This document shows positions 42,687 through 51,440 of a DNA stretch of 64,000 nt, one piece after another (within the stretch, counting starts at the first letter, position 1; each line of letters opens with the position of its first letter). The notes under the pieces are model-generated. The model was not told the DNA's origin. It saw only the letters and a program-made list of their open reading frames with translations, and made no database searches. Origin of the DNA: an uncultured Muribaculaceae bacterium (GTDB taxonomy: Bacteria; Bacteroidota; Bacteroidia; Bacteroidales; Muribaculaceae); NCBI GenBank assembly GCA_947628305.1, contig CANQZG010000011.1, positions 26,659-90,658 on the forward strand, written 5' to 3'. The position numbers and the translations under genes were made by a program.

Positions 42687-43638
42687 AAAAAACCACCTCC
42701 TGTGGATAACGTGTAATCAAAGTCCCGGCCTTAACATCCTCTATCGGGGGCATATCGACGCCTATGGACTCTGATAGCATCAACATGGGGATATCGGCCC
42801 CGGCATGTACCGAGCACACCGCGCCGCCGCCAAGGCGAGGGTTCACCTCCATGAGATAAAACCCACCCTTTTCCATATCACGCAAGAATTGCACCGTGAC
42901 CGCGCCACGCAACCCCACCCCCTCGATTACACTACAGGAGAGACCGACTAGGGCAGGAATGTCAACTGTCACAGTCGAGGTCACCTCGCCGCCTGAAACA
43001 TCCAGGCGCCGACGAGGGCTGACCACCTTGATTTCACCGGCTTGCGAGACATAACAATCAACAGTATACTCCTCCCTGTCAGCGATATATCGCTGCAACA
43101 AATGTGTGGGAGGCTGGGCGGTGTACTTATGGTATTCACGCGGTGACGTGATAATCTCTATTCCTTTGGATGCCGACCCGCGACGCGGTTTCGCAATCAT
43201 CGGGAACACCGGGCGTCCGCGCATAGTGTCAGCGTCAGGCAACGGCACTCCGAACTTTCGGAACAACTTGTCGGCCTCTATCTTATCAAACATGGCCGCA
43301 GCCACACTCTCATCCCCGACCGGAGCCCACACATCGTTATACCGATGTCTGTAGGCCGCCGCAACCTCGACCGCATCGTCAACAAAGGGGACCATAACGT
43401 TGATTTCATTTTCAACGACCGTCCTGTGAAGATGCTCCATCAATTGCGGGTCACTCCAGCGTTTACCCTTGATTACCTTGCCTATCGATGCAACGGGGAC
43501 ATGGCAGTCAAGCTCATAACTGAACAGACTGCATGAACGGCCAAGACGATGCGCTGCATCAATGAACATACGTCCCATCGAGACGCGCTTTGCACCGCCG
43601 AGCATCAATATGTTAAACTTATCGCCGCAGATTATCAT
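42676..43638 (-). CDS. ATP-grasp enzyme of a nonulosonic-acid gene cluster
   Basis: Protein of 320 residues of the ATP-grasp fold (CarB/PylC-like): an N-terminal Rossmann-like domain (FNILMLGGAKRVSMGRMFID), central lid with MIAKPRRGSASKGIEIITSP, YIADREEYTVDCYVS, and the metal-binding end FYLMEVNPRLGGGAVCSVHA. ATP-grasp ligases join a carboxylate to an amine or thiol through an acyl phosphate. The substrate is unknown. It overlaps the LegB-like gene by four bases and neuB by eleven, so the three proteins are surely made together. A role in decorating or acylating the sugar, or the sugar acid, is a hypothesis from context. Confidence 0.85.
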   Translation of the reverse strand: MIICGDKFNILMLGGAKRVSMGRMFIDAAHRLGRSCSLFSYELDCHVPVASIGKVIKGKRWSDPQLMEHLHRTVVENEINVMVPFVDDAVEVAAAYRHRYNDVWAPVGDESVAAAMFDKIEADKLFRKFGVPLPDADTMRGRPVFPMIAKPRRGSASKGIEIITSPREYHKYTAQPPTHLLQRYIADREEYTVDCYVSQAGEIKVVSPRRRLDVSGGEVTSTVTVDIPALVGLSCSVIEGVGLRGAVTVQFLRDMEKGGFYLMEVNPRLGGGAVCSVHAGADIPMLMLSESIGVDMPPIEDVKAGTLITRYPQEVVFYEK

Positions 43639-44621
43639 CGGTTATAGATATCGGTTTTATATTTTTTCAGGTTTTCAGGGTTCAAGAACCATTCAATCGT
43701 GCGGGACAATCCTTGCTCAAGAGAGAAGCGCGGACGCCATTCAGTCAAAGACTTTATGAGCGAGTTGTCGCCACACAGTCTGAATACCTCGCTTTTGGAC
43801 GGACGTATCCGTTCAGGGTCGGTGACATAATTGACATCGGCATTCATTAAACGGGCGATAGTGTCAAGGGTATCGGCCATCGAGACCTCTGTGCCGGTGG
43901 CGATATTGATTTCCATGCCCTCGATTCCCGGAGTCTCTCCAAGTGCGATGAAACCGCGGGCGGTGTCCTCGACATAATTGAAATCACGCGTCGGAGTCAG
44001 GTCGCCAACCTTTATTTCACGTTTCCCCGTTGCAATCTGGCCTATAATCGTCGGGATGATGGCACGTGCGCTCTGACGCGGCCCGTAGGTATTGAACGGT
44101 CTCGCGATAACCACCGGGAGTTCAAATGCGTTATAGAAACTCTTTGCGATTGCATCCGCTCCGATTTTGGTCGCCGAGTAGGGCGACTGCGGTTGACGCG
44201 GATGTCCCTCGTCGATGGGCACATAACGCGCGGTACCGTAAACCTCGCTTGTCGATGTCACCACGATACGCCCGACACCGCAGTCACGCGCCGCCTGACA
44301 CATATTCAACGTCCCCTTTATATTGGTATCAACATAACTGTCGGGCGCGACATAGCTGTAAGGAATCGCAATCAGGGCGGCAAGATGATAGACCGTTGAA
44401 CAGTCACGGCATATATGCCTGCAAAAGTCAGGGTCGCGTACATCACCCGTCACGACCTCGAGTCGCGGGTGCGACAACCCGTCAAGCCATCCCCAGTAAT
44501 TGAACGAATTATACTGTGCGAGCGCACGAACGCTGTACCCCTCATCAAGAAGAAGCTGTGTCAGATGGGAACCGATAAACCCGTCAGCTCCCGTGACTAA
44601 TATCTTTTTATCGTCTGTCAT
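43635..44621 (-). CDS. LegB-like NAD-dependent 4,6-dehydratase (SDR)
   Basis: Protein of 328 residues from the ATG at 44621; longer frames upstream would overlap the lipoprotein gene. It is an extended SDR enzyme: ILVTGADGFIGSHLTQLLLD (NAD binding), a TSTSEVYG segment, and the catalytic YSATKIGAD, with RPFNTYGPRQSARAIIPTII. It resembles the LegB group of nucleotide-sugar 4,6-dehydratases that open legionaminic-acid synthesis. LegB in Campylobacter works on GDP-GlcNAc; the substrate here is not proven. The start overlaps the lipocalin-like gene stop by four bases (ATGA), and its stop overlaps the ATP-grasp start by four. Confidence 0.85.
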   Translation of the reverse strand: MTDDKKILVTGADGFIGSHLTQLLLDEGYSVRALAQYNSFNYWGWLDGLSHPRLEVVTGDVRDPDFCRHICRDCSTVYHLAALIAIPYSYVAPDSYVDTNIKGTLNMCQAARDCGVGRIVVTSTSEVYGTARYVPIDEGHPRQPQSPYSATKIGADAIAKSFYNAFELPVVIARPFNTYGPRQSARAIIPTIIGQIATGKREIKVGDLTPTRDFNYVEDTARGFIALGETPGIEGMEINIATGTEVSMADTLDTIARLMNADVNYVTDPERIRPSKSEVFRLCGDNSLIKSLTEWRPRFSLEQGLSRTIEWFLNPENLKKYKTDIYNR

Positions 44622-45073
44622 ATCGCTTTTTTTAGAAAATAACGGTACTGTGAACCATCGTCCGAGACCCATAGGAGCTGCATGCGTTTACCTGTCGCAA
44701 CCTCCTCTTTCAACCTGATGACACGGTTAGTGGGCCAATGCAGTTCCCCAAATGTGGAATAAGGCCCCGTCCCAGGTTCTACCCCATCCTGGCTATGAGT
44801 ATAATTCAGGTCAAGGTAACCGTCATTTCTCTCCCATGTGCCTATTGAACTGTTATATGTATGATTATCACCGTAGATTCTCATCTCGACTATCTCGCCC
44901 TGAAAAGCCCAAGTTATGTTGCCTTTGTAGCCGCTGTCGGTTTCTCCGTCAATCTCGATTCTCTCCAGTCGCCAAAAACCAAACAGATGTCCGATGTCCC
45001 CGTTATTATGGGTACACGATGACAATGACAGCATCACAAGGCCGATAATTATAAAATCCAATACTTTTCTCAT
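44618..45073 (-). CDS. Lipocalin-like lipoprotein
   Basis: Protein of 151 residues from the ATG at 45073 (an in-frame TTG lies six bases upstream). The lipoprotein signal ends SLSSC (Cys20). The mature part looks like the short lipocalin-like domain frequent in Bacteroides lipoproteins: GHLFGFWRLERIEIDGETDS, NITWAFQGEIVEMRIYGDNH, SIGTWERNDGYLDLNY and a C-terminal strand region MQLLWVSDDGSQYRYFLKK. It starts 6 bases after the wzi stop and overlaps the LegB-like gene by four bases. A role in surface polysaccharide handling is only suggested by the neighbours. Confidence 0.8.
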   Translation of the reverse strand: MRKVLDFIIIGLVMLSLSSCTHNNGDIGHLFGFWRLERIEIDGETDSGYKGNITWAFQGEIVEMRIYGDNHTYNSSIGTWERNDGYLDLNYTHSQDGVEPGTGPYSTFGELHWPTNRVIRLKEEVATGKRMQLLWVSDDGSQYRYFLKKAI

Positions 45074-45079
45074 CGTCAA

Positions 45080-46612
45080 TCAAAATTTGATAGAGCCATT
45101 ATAACTCACCGTTACAAGTGCGCCGAACGCATTGCCGGGCATATCTCCACGGTCTAACGCAAGAGAGCCTTTTACCGACAGTCCCTTCACCGAAGGTATC
45201 CGATAATCGGCCTCGACCATCACCGATGTCGAGTGCACCGGTTCGGGTAAAAGAATAAAGCCCTCACCCCATGCCTTTCTGTAGCTGACCTTTGCTCGGT
45301 AATCAAGGTCGTGTGTAACCGACCCCTCGATTGCAGCATGAAATCCGCGCATACGATTGCACGTATATGCAAGATAACCGTCCCTGTTATACACAGGGGC
45401 CATTAACGCAGGCGTACCTATTGACATCCCGTAATTGGCGTATGAGTTATAGAACGCATTGTTATAGTAGTTGTCGGCCCCAGAACCTCTGTCAGTGATT
45501 GTCCCACCGCTCACATCGTCAGGGTCATAATGAATCGGACCACTCTGATTGGTGAAATCGAGGTATTCAACCAAGACTGCGTTTACAATACCTTTAGATG
45601 CCCGGCGGTATTCCACGCCCCACACACCGTCAAAACCGTTCAATTTACCTATACCTGAACCATCTTCCCACGGTGAGGTCATATAACCCTTGATTTCATC
45701 GTTGTTACGCATCCGGTAACGCAACATGACATCCCAGCTGCCGACATGATTACCAAGGTAATAGGCCTCGCCATTCCCTTCCTTAGGGATAAACACGTCC
45801 CAAAATGCCTTCACGTTCACCCTGTTGTGTACAATCTCGACATTTTCCCCGTCAAAGTAATTGTAGGTAGTACCGCCGAAATGAGCCGATGCCTGCATCC
45901 CGACTGTAGCCGAAAAACGCTCCGACGGTTTCGTTCGGAAATAACACCGTTTATAATGATACCACTCGCCCGTAGTGTAATGATAGTTGAATCGGTTAAA
46001 ATGGTTCTCCCACCAATCGGAGTCTGTCATCTTACCGTAGGACAATTCCCCCTGAATCTGGACCCATCCTCGTGTGAAAGGTATATCCTGAAAATCTATG
46101 AACCCCACACGGGCCTGCGGTATCGGACGTGCGTTACCGCTCTCGATGAGGTCCCCGCTCGACAGACGCGTGTTCAACAACGCTGACCCACGTTCTTTCA
46201 TCCCTACAGTCAGAAACACCCCACGATACTTCACTTCACCATATAATTGCTGGATGTGACCGCGCGACGGGTGTAACGGATGGATGAACCATTGACCGTC
46301 AGTCTTATTATAACGCGCGTAATCGACCGAGGAGGCGTAACCCGCCATAAGGTCGATGCCAAAACCGTAGGAGAAGCGTTCATCGGCTGACATCGTCCGC
46401 CACGCCTTCCCCTCGACCCAGGCATTGCCGGCTGACACAATCTTTCCATGGCTCATCGCCGAAAGAAAGTAAGGGGCAAAATCACCGCTACCTGCAGTCC
46501 CGATAGCCGAAGCCTCGTAGTTGACCCTATAATCATCGGCCGACATGATTCCCGCCGACATCAGAATCATCAGGGCTAATATCGCGCGTCTTTTCATACT
46601 TGAAGTCTTCAT
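45080..46612 (-). CDS. Wzi family capsule assembly outer-membrane protein
   Basis: Protein of 510 residues from the ATG at 46612; a second ATG at 46597 would also leave a signal peptide (RRAILALMILMSAGIMSA). The mature part is a beta-barrel with the Wzi pattern: YEASAIGTAGSGDFAPYFLS, SHGKIVSAGNAWVEGKAW, SRGHIQQLYGEVKYRGVFLT and VGMKERGSALLNTRLSSGDL, then repeated aromatic strands. Wzi binds capsule at the outer surface in Escherichia coli; Bacteroidetes have many relatives. It is the first gene of the long leftward run ending at ribD, next to nonulosonic-acid genes, which fits a surface-polysaccharide job. It diverges from the GT39 gene. Confidence 0.88.
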   Translation of the reverse strand: MKTSSMKRRAILALMILMSAGIMSADDYRVNYEASAIGTAGSGDFAPYFLSAMSHGKIVSAGNAWVEGKAWRTMSADERFSYGFGIDLMAGYASSVDYARYNKTDGQWFIHPLHPSRGHIQQLYGEVKYRGVFLTVGMKERGSALLNTRLSSGDLIESGNARPIPQARVGFIDFQDIPFTRGWVQIQGELSYGKMTDSDWWENHFNRFNYHYTTGEWYHYKRCYFRTKPSERFSATVGMQASAHFGGTTYNYFDGENVEIVHNRVNVKAFWDVFIPKEGNGEAYYLGNHVGSWDVMLRYRMRNNDEIKGYMTSPWEDGSGIGKLNGFDGVWGVEYRRASKGIVNAVLVEYLDFTNQSGPIHYDPDDVSGGTITDRGSGADNYYNNAFYNSYANYGMSIGTPALMAPVYNRDGYLAYTCNRMRGFHAAIEGSVTHDLDYRAKVSYRKAWGEGFILLPEPVHSTSVMVEADYRIPSVKGLSVKGSLALDRGDMPGNAFGALVTVSYNGSIKF

Positions 46613-46671
46613 TATCGTAAAATCGGTGGTAAAGTTAATAATTTTTTCACACATGTTTGACTTAGTATCCG

Positions 46672-46679
46672 TATCTTTG
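46672..46679 (+). promoter_or_regulatory. -7 box of the GT39 gene
   Basis: TATCTTTG is a full match to TAnnTTTG and ends eight bases before the ATG at 46688. A TTTG occurs at 46656-46659 but only 12 bases upstream, too close for the usual -33 element. Confidence 0.5.
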
Positions 46680-46687
46680 CCACCGTT

Positions 46688-48394
46688 ATGAAATCAAGAC
46701 CATCAATCGCACTGCTCGCGGTGCTCATCATCACATTCATCCCGTTTCTGGGACTCACAGAGTTCAACACCAAAGGCGAACCACGTGAGGCGATTGTCGC
46801 CATGTCAATGCTTCAGCAAGGGAACTATATACTGCCCGAAAGTTTCGGTACTGACATCCCTTACAAGCCTCCGTTCCTTGCATGGCTGACAGTGATTGCG
46901 TCATTTATCACAGGGGGTGTTAATGAATGGTCATCAAGGCTGCCGAGCGCACTGGCGACCATTGCCATGGCGATGGGGGTATTTGTCATGTACCGACGCA
47001 GAACCGCATGGGGCGAATGGGGTGCCGTCGCAGTCGCCGCCGTGACAGTGACATCATTTGAGGTGTACCGCGCGGCTACGGCCTGTCGCGTCGACATGGT
47101 GCTCACAGCGTGCATTGTCGGTGCACTCATTTCGATGTTCCTGCGTCATGAGAGACAAAAAAGAGGATTGCCGTGGGCGGCAATCCTCCTGATGACATGC
47201 GCTGTATTGACCAAAGGCCCGGTGGGTATGCTCCTGCCATGCCTTGTCATGGGAATCTACCGTCTGTTACGCGGTGACCGTTTTTGGCCGACATTCGGCT
47301 CGCTGACCATCACGGGACTACTCTCGCTCATTGTCCCCGCGTTATGGTATTACGCCGCATGGCGACAAGGAGGTGACGCATTCCTTGAACTGGCGATAGA
47401 GGAAAATTTCGGAAGATTCACAGGCCGAATGTCATACGACTCACACGTCAACCCCGTTCACTACAATTTCATCACATTGCTGGCCGGGATGCTACCCTAC
47501 ACCCTTTTATGTCTTTTATCCCTGTTCACAATCAGGCTAAGGAATCTAAAATTAAAAAAATTCAGGCTACATGGTGTATTCCTAAATATACGTCACGCCG
47601 ACCCTGTCAAAGTTTTTTCGGTCGTAGCAGCAATCACCATCCTGATATTCTATTCCATCCCCAAGAGCAAGCGCAGCGTGTATCTGTTGCCGATGTACCC
47701 GTTCCTCGCCTATTTTGTGACACTTTTGATTATATGGCTTATACGCAACGGACACAAACGCATAATCGCCATATATGCCTCGGTCATCGGGACACTGGCG
47801 ACACTCCCGGCAATCGTCTTTACTATCATGCGCTTCATCGACCCTGCCACTGCGTTCCCCTCGATGAAGGCATCTACATTAGAGTCTCTCAATGCAATAC
47901 GAGACATCCACACGGGGTTCATTGTCATTCTGTTGCTGATTATGTCATTGGCCTGTGGCCTGTTCCTGCTCTATGCTGCATCCCACGACAAAAGTGGGGT
48001 ACGGACAATCTTTGCCACAATATGCACCACATTCACCCTTTACTGGGCATTGTCGGGTGTATATTTCCCGGCGGTGCTCAATCCGCGCAGTGACAAGGCC
48101 TTCACATCCGAAATCTTTAAGAAAATCCCTGAAAACGCCCATCTATACTCATGGTTAAGCGACCGATTGATAAGATTTTATTCAGTCGGGTTTTATTCAG
48201 GTGACCGCGTGCGACTTTTCGAGAACAACAACGCCCCTGCCGGGTATGTACTCGTCGGAAAAGGCGGGATTAAAAAATTCCGTGAAATCTACGGCGACAA
48301 ATATGATTTCTCCGTCGTAGCCGAGAAACCTGCAAAGAGCGGTGACATCAGGGACATCCCCGTATTACTGCATTTTCAGGTTATTGAAAAGTGA
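46688..48394 (+). CDS. GT39-type (ArnT-like) glycosyltransferase
   Basis: Protein of 568 residues with about 12 membrane helices and a periplasmic C-terminal part. The first periplasmic loop has the ArnT/PMT-like NTKGEPREAIVAMSMLQQGN and IPYKPPFLAWLT; RAATACRVDMVLTACI and VLTKGPVGMLLPCL follow. GT39/GT83 enzymes use lipid-linked sugars (for example undecaprenyl-phosphate-aminoarabinose) to modify lipid A or proteins at the outer face of the inner membrane. The exact sugar is unknown. It diverges from wzi with a promoter box eight bases before the ATG, and its last 30 bases overlap the end of the convergent ktrA gene. Confidence 0.88.
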   Translation: MKSRPSIALLAVLIITFIPFLGLTEFNTKGEPREAIVAMSMLQQGNYILPESFGTDIPYKPPFLAWLTVIASFITGGVNEWSSRLPSALATIAMAMGVFVMYRRRTAWGEWGAVAVAAVTVTSFEVYRAATACRVDMVLTACIVGALISMFLRHERQKRGLPWAAILLMTCAVLTKGPVGMLLPCLVMGIYRLLRGDRFWPTFGSLTITGLLSLIVPALWYYAAWRQGGDAFLELAIEENFGRFTGRMSYDSHVNPVHYNFITLLAGMLPYTLLCLLSLFTIRLRNLKLKKFRLHGVFLNIRHADPVKVFSVVAAITILIFYSIPKSKRSVYLLPMYPFLAYFVTLLIIWLIRNGHKRIIAIYASVIGTLATLPAIVFTIMRFIDPATAFPSMKASTLESLNAIRDIHTGFIVILLLIMSLACGLFLLYAASHDKSGVRTIFATICTTFTLYWALSGVYFPAVLNPRSDKAFTSEIFKKIPENAHLYSWLSDRLIRFYSVGFYSGDRVRLFENNNAPAGYVLVGKGGIKKFREIYGDKYDFSVVAEKPAKSGDIRDIPVLLHFQVIEK

Positions 48395-49060
48395 CCGCCA
48401 CGCCTCTTTCGAACCGAGACACACAAAACAATCCCCATCGGCTACGACGAGGGTGTCGGAATGAACGGCTATAACCCTCGGACGCAAATGAACCATCCCC
48501 ACGGCGTTGTGGGTCTCCACGGGACGTGTCGCGGTTATCAATGTCAACCCGTAGTCTTTCTCAAGTTCAAGCCGTGAATAAACCGTCCCGTAAAACAATG
48601 ACGGGGCGACAAATTTCATCACCCTGACACGGTCATCTATCTCCATTGAATCGACATGGGAACCCAGTTCGATTTCATTGACAAGGTCACGTGCCGCACG
48701 TTGTTCGGGAGTTATTATGCGGTCAACATTCAATCCTTCAAGGATGGCCTGATGCAACGGGTCGACGGCACGGGCATATATGTGCGCCACCCCCATTTGC
48801 TTCAATAGGGCGACCGTCTTGACACTGGCCCCGAAATTCTCGCCTATGGCGACAATCACCAGGTCAATGTTTTTCAGTGGAAGCATTTCAAGCGAGGCCT
48901 CCTCGGTCGAATCTATTATGTAGGCGGTGGTGATGTCGTTCTTTATCGCCTCGACAAGCGTCGCATCGGTATCGGCCCCTATCACCTCATGCCCAAGCGC
49001 GGCAAGGTCAACAGCGAGGTTAGACCCATATATCCCGAGACCTATAACCAGGTATTTCAT
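48365..49060 (-). CDS. ktrA: KtrA/TrkA-type potassium uptake regulator
   Basis: Protein of 231 residues; I prefer the ATG at 49060 (MKYLVIGLGIYGSNLAVDLA) over one two codons upstream. The RCK_N Rossmann domain has GLGIYGSN and DTDATLVEAI, and RAVDPLHQAI, GLNVDRIITPEQRAARDLV; an RCK_C domain (about 140-231) ends the protein. KtrA forms a ring that gates the KtrB potassium channel and binds ATP/ADP; in some bacteria RCK_C also binds c-di-AMP. It follows ktrB by 20 bases. Its last 30 bases overlap the convergent GT39 gene. Confidence 0.92.
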   Translation of the reverse strand: MKYLVIGLGIYGSNLAVDLAALGHEVIGADTDATLVEAIKNDITTAYIIDSTEEASLEMLPLKNIDLVIVAIGENFGASVKTVALLKQMGVAHIYARAVDPLHQAILEGLNVDRIITPEQRAARDLVNEIELGSHVDSMEIDDRVRVMKFVAPSLFYGTVYSRLELEKDYGLTLITATRPVETHNAVGMVHLRPRVIAVHSDTLVVADGDCFVCLGSKEAWRSLFNNLKMQ

Positions 49061-49086
49061 AAGCATTCAATCTTTTATAAGCAGTA

Positions 49087-50940
49087 TCAGTTAATCACAA
49101 TTGTATCGGACGGATAACGTGGGGTGTCATATCGATGCCCGACGACCCCTGACAACATCGAGAGAATCCCTACCCTGCCAAGAAACATCGCCGTGCACAA
49201 CAATATCAATGACGGTTGGCTCAACTCCGATGTGACTCCGAGCGACGACCCCACCGTGAAAAGAGCCGAACATGACTCAAAGAGTAAATCCCGTGGCGAC
49301 AACCCCGGTTCAAGCAACATCAAGGCCACGCTGTAGAAAAAGAACGAGAATATCGATAACGCCACCACCGCATTGGCACGTCTTATAGAGCCTATGGCAA
49401 TCGTTCGCCTGAATGCGGTCACTGTGTTACGTCCGGTTATTATCGACCTTAGATTCAATATAATTGCGGCAAGTGTGTTCACCTTGATGCCACCCCCGGT
49501 CGATTGGGATGCGCCTCCCACCCACATCAGGAACATCACAACGACCAATGTGACATTCAGAAACCCCGCAGGGTTCACCGACGAGAATCCCGCGCTACGT
49601 GGGGTCACGGAGTTAAACACCGACTGCGAGATTTTCTCCCAAAAGTCAAATCCCCGCAAGGAATTATCCTGTTCAAGGAAGAAAAACGATACCGCCCCTA
49701 ACAGGAACAGCACGCCAAAGGCAACCACCACTATCTTAGTGTTCATGCTGAACAGATGGACAGGACGCGGAATCACCTGCCCGTCACGGCGTATGACCCG
49801 CTCCCTGAACCATCTGAAACGCCTTGAGATGGCATCCCTGATATTGACAAGCAACGGGAAACCGATACTGCCCGACACAATCACAAGGCTCATCACCCAA
49901 TAGACCGACTGGTCACCATAGAGCAACAATGGATTGGACATCCCTCCGGGCAAACTGCTGAACCCGGCGTTGCAGAACGCCGACACCGAATGAAACGCCG
50001 AGAACATCACAAGTTCCTCGGTGGTCATCGGCAACACGTCCTTCACCGAAAAGAACAGCATCACCGCACCTATCGCCTCGACCGTGACCGTCAAAACGAA
50101 TATATACAAAATCGTTGGAATCAGTGAGGTCATTGTACGTGAATACACCAAATCCCTCATCATCAACTGATTGTAAATCGAACCACTACCACTGAAAAAC
50201 ATCGAGAAAAAACTGGTGAAAGTCAACACGCCAAGTGCCCCTATCTGCACAAGGCACGCGATTACCAACAACCCCAACGGAGTGAACGTCACCGACACAT
50301 CGACAGGTGTCAACCCGGTTATGCACACTGCGCTCGTCGAGACAAACAACGAGTCAATGTAGGAAATTCCGCCGTAGGTACACTTCGGCAACATCAATAA
50401 TAAAGAACCGATACCGATAAACAGCAGAAAACTGCCCGAAAGCATCAACGAGGGATTGGTGCGACGCCCCGTCAACCTTGTCACCCCGTAAGACACCTCG
50501 ACGACAGAGTATGCCACCATGACGGGATAAAGAAAATAGTTGGAATACAGCACACGTTCAAGTAGCGGAATCCACGGATGTGCCGGGTGAGGATACAACC
50601 ACGGCAGCACCGACAGCAACACACCGATGTCAACGACCCATTTTATGACCCGCGAATCTTTTATCGTGTGCCTGAAATTGAATACAAGATTAAACAGTAT
50701 ATTCGCGACAAAGACTCCCTGCACGATACGCAGAATCAACCGCAACGTGTTATAATCCCCCGCGTCATGCTCATACCCGATATAGACAGTGAAACATGTC
50801 AGACACGCGATAGCCGCGACAACGGTGACAACCGACAACAACCCTATAGCGACCCTTATCCCTCCGGCGAACCGCCGACGGAATTTATCAAGGCCATTCC
50901 TTGTGAGTCTGCACCAATAGTTGATAACGCGTCTTTTCAC
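49087..50940 (-). CDS. ktrB: KtrB/TrkH-type potassium transporter
   Basis: Protein of 617 residues. The best start is a GTG at 50940, since the nearest upstream ATG is out of frame. A 170-residue N-terminal region with extra membrane helices precedes the four MPM repeats of the TrkH/KtrB channel. The four filter regions are STSAVCITGLTPVD, SVSAFCNAGFSSLP, NSVTPRSAGFSSV and FTVGSSLGVTSELS. It imports potassium across the inner membrane together with KtrA, encoded 20 bases downstream. Longer than Bacillus KtrB (about 450 residues) because of the N-terminal extension, which is common in Bacteroidetes. Confidence 0.92.
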   Translation of the reverse strand: MKRRVINYWCRLTRNGLDKFRRRFAGGIRVAIGLLSVVTVVAAIACLTCFTVYIGYEHDAGDYNTLRLILRIVQGVFVANILFNLVFNFRHTIKDSRVIKWVVDIGVLLSVLPWLYPHPAHPWIPLLERVLYSNYFLYPVMVAYSVVEVSYGVTRLTGRRTNPSLMLSGSFLLFIGIGSLLLMLPKCTYGGISYIDSLFVSTSAVCITGLTPVDVSVTFTPLGLLVIACLVQIGALGVLTFTSFFSMFFSGSGSIYNQLMMRDLVYSRTMTSLIPTILYIFVLTVTVEAIGAVMLFFSVKDVLPMTTEELVMFSAFHSVSAFCNAGFSSLPGGMSNPLLLYGDQSVYWVMSLVIVSGSIGFPLLVNIRDAISRRFRWFRERVIRRDGQVIPRPVHLFSMNTKIVVVAFGVLFLLGAVSFFFLEQDNSLRGFDFWEKISQSVFNSVTPRSAGFSSVNPAGFLNVTLVVVMFLMWVGGASQSTGGGIKVNTLAAIILNLRSIITGRNTVTAFRRTIAIGSIRRANAVVALSIFSFFFYSVALMLLEPGLSPRDLLFESCSALFTVGSSLGVTSELSQPSLILLCTAMFLGRVGILSMLSGVVGHRYDTPRYPSDTIVIN

Positions 50941-51000
50941 GCATTTATAACAACCATCCGCCCGTTTTGGATTAACTGTTACTTAACGATGTCATTTAAA

Positions 51001-51387
51001 CTATAATTCTCTTTCCACCAAAAGGAACATGCCGTGATTTCTATCGGCTCCGTATATCTCAAAATAAATTTCTTCACCAGTGGCCGGAACTGCCAGGATT
51101 GCCTCGTTCCCATATTCAAATGAAAAAGAGAAAAGAGAACGACTCATTAATTGTGAATATTCTTTGGCTATAAAAACGAGTCCGTTGCCAAGGTCAGTCT
51201 GCACATCCTCGTATGCGTCATATTCCTCATGGCATGTCATGGCGTCATCACTCAGCCAATCTCCTTCATGAGCGACTATGATGCGATTCAGCGGGCGTCC
51301 GTCAGGCAAAGGATGTCGCTTAATCTTAAACCGGGCATAACTCCCTTCCCATCCTAAGAATTCGACATATTCATTATTCATCATCAT
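51001..51387 (-). CDS. Hypothetical cytoplasmic protein
   Basis: Protein of 128 residues that I cannot assign. Three ATG codons occur near the start (51387, 51384, 51381). It is acidic and aromatic-rich with predicted beta structure: YVEFLGWEGSYARFKIKRHP, NRIIVAHEGDWLSDDAMTCH, and GNEAILAVPATGEEIYFEIY near the end. There is no signal peptide or membrane segment. It lies 60 bases before ktrB and 53 after the ABC-F gene, all on the minus strand, so it may belong to either unit. Codon pattern and conserved reading frame look real. Confidence 0.6.
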   Translation of the reverse strand: MMMNNEYVEFLGWEGSYARFKIKRHPLPDGRPLNRIIVAHEGDWLSDDAMTCHEEYDAYEDVQTDLGNGLVFIAKEYSQLMSRSLFSFSFEYGNEAILAVPATGEEIYFEIYGADRNHGMFLLVEREL

Positions 51388-51440
51388 TCTTATGTTTCAT
51401 ATTTAAGAATCAGATTTTCAGCACCATCCTGAATACTTTA

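Noticed and set aside
44622..44672. 17-residue N-terminal extension of the LegB-like dehydratase
   Set aside because: It overlaps the lipoprotein gene; the Rossmann motif starts properly from the ATG at 44621.
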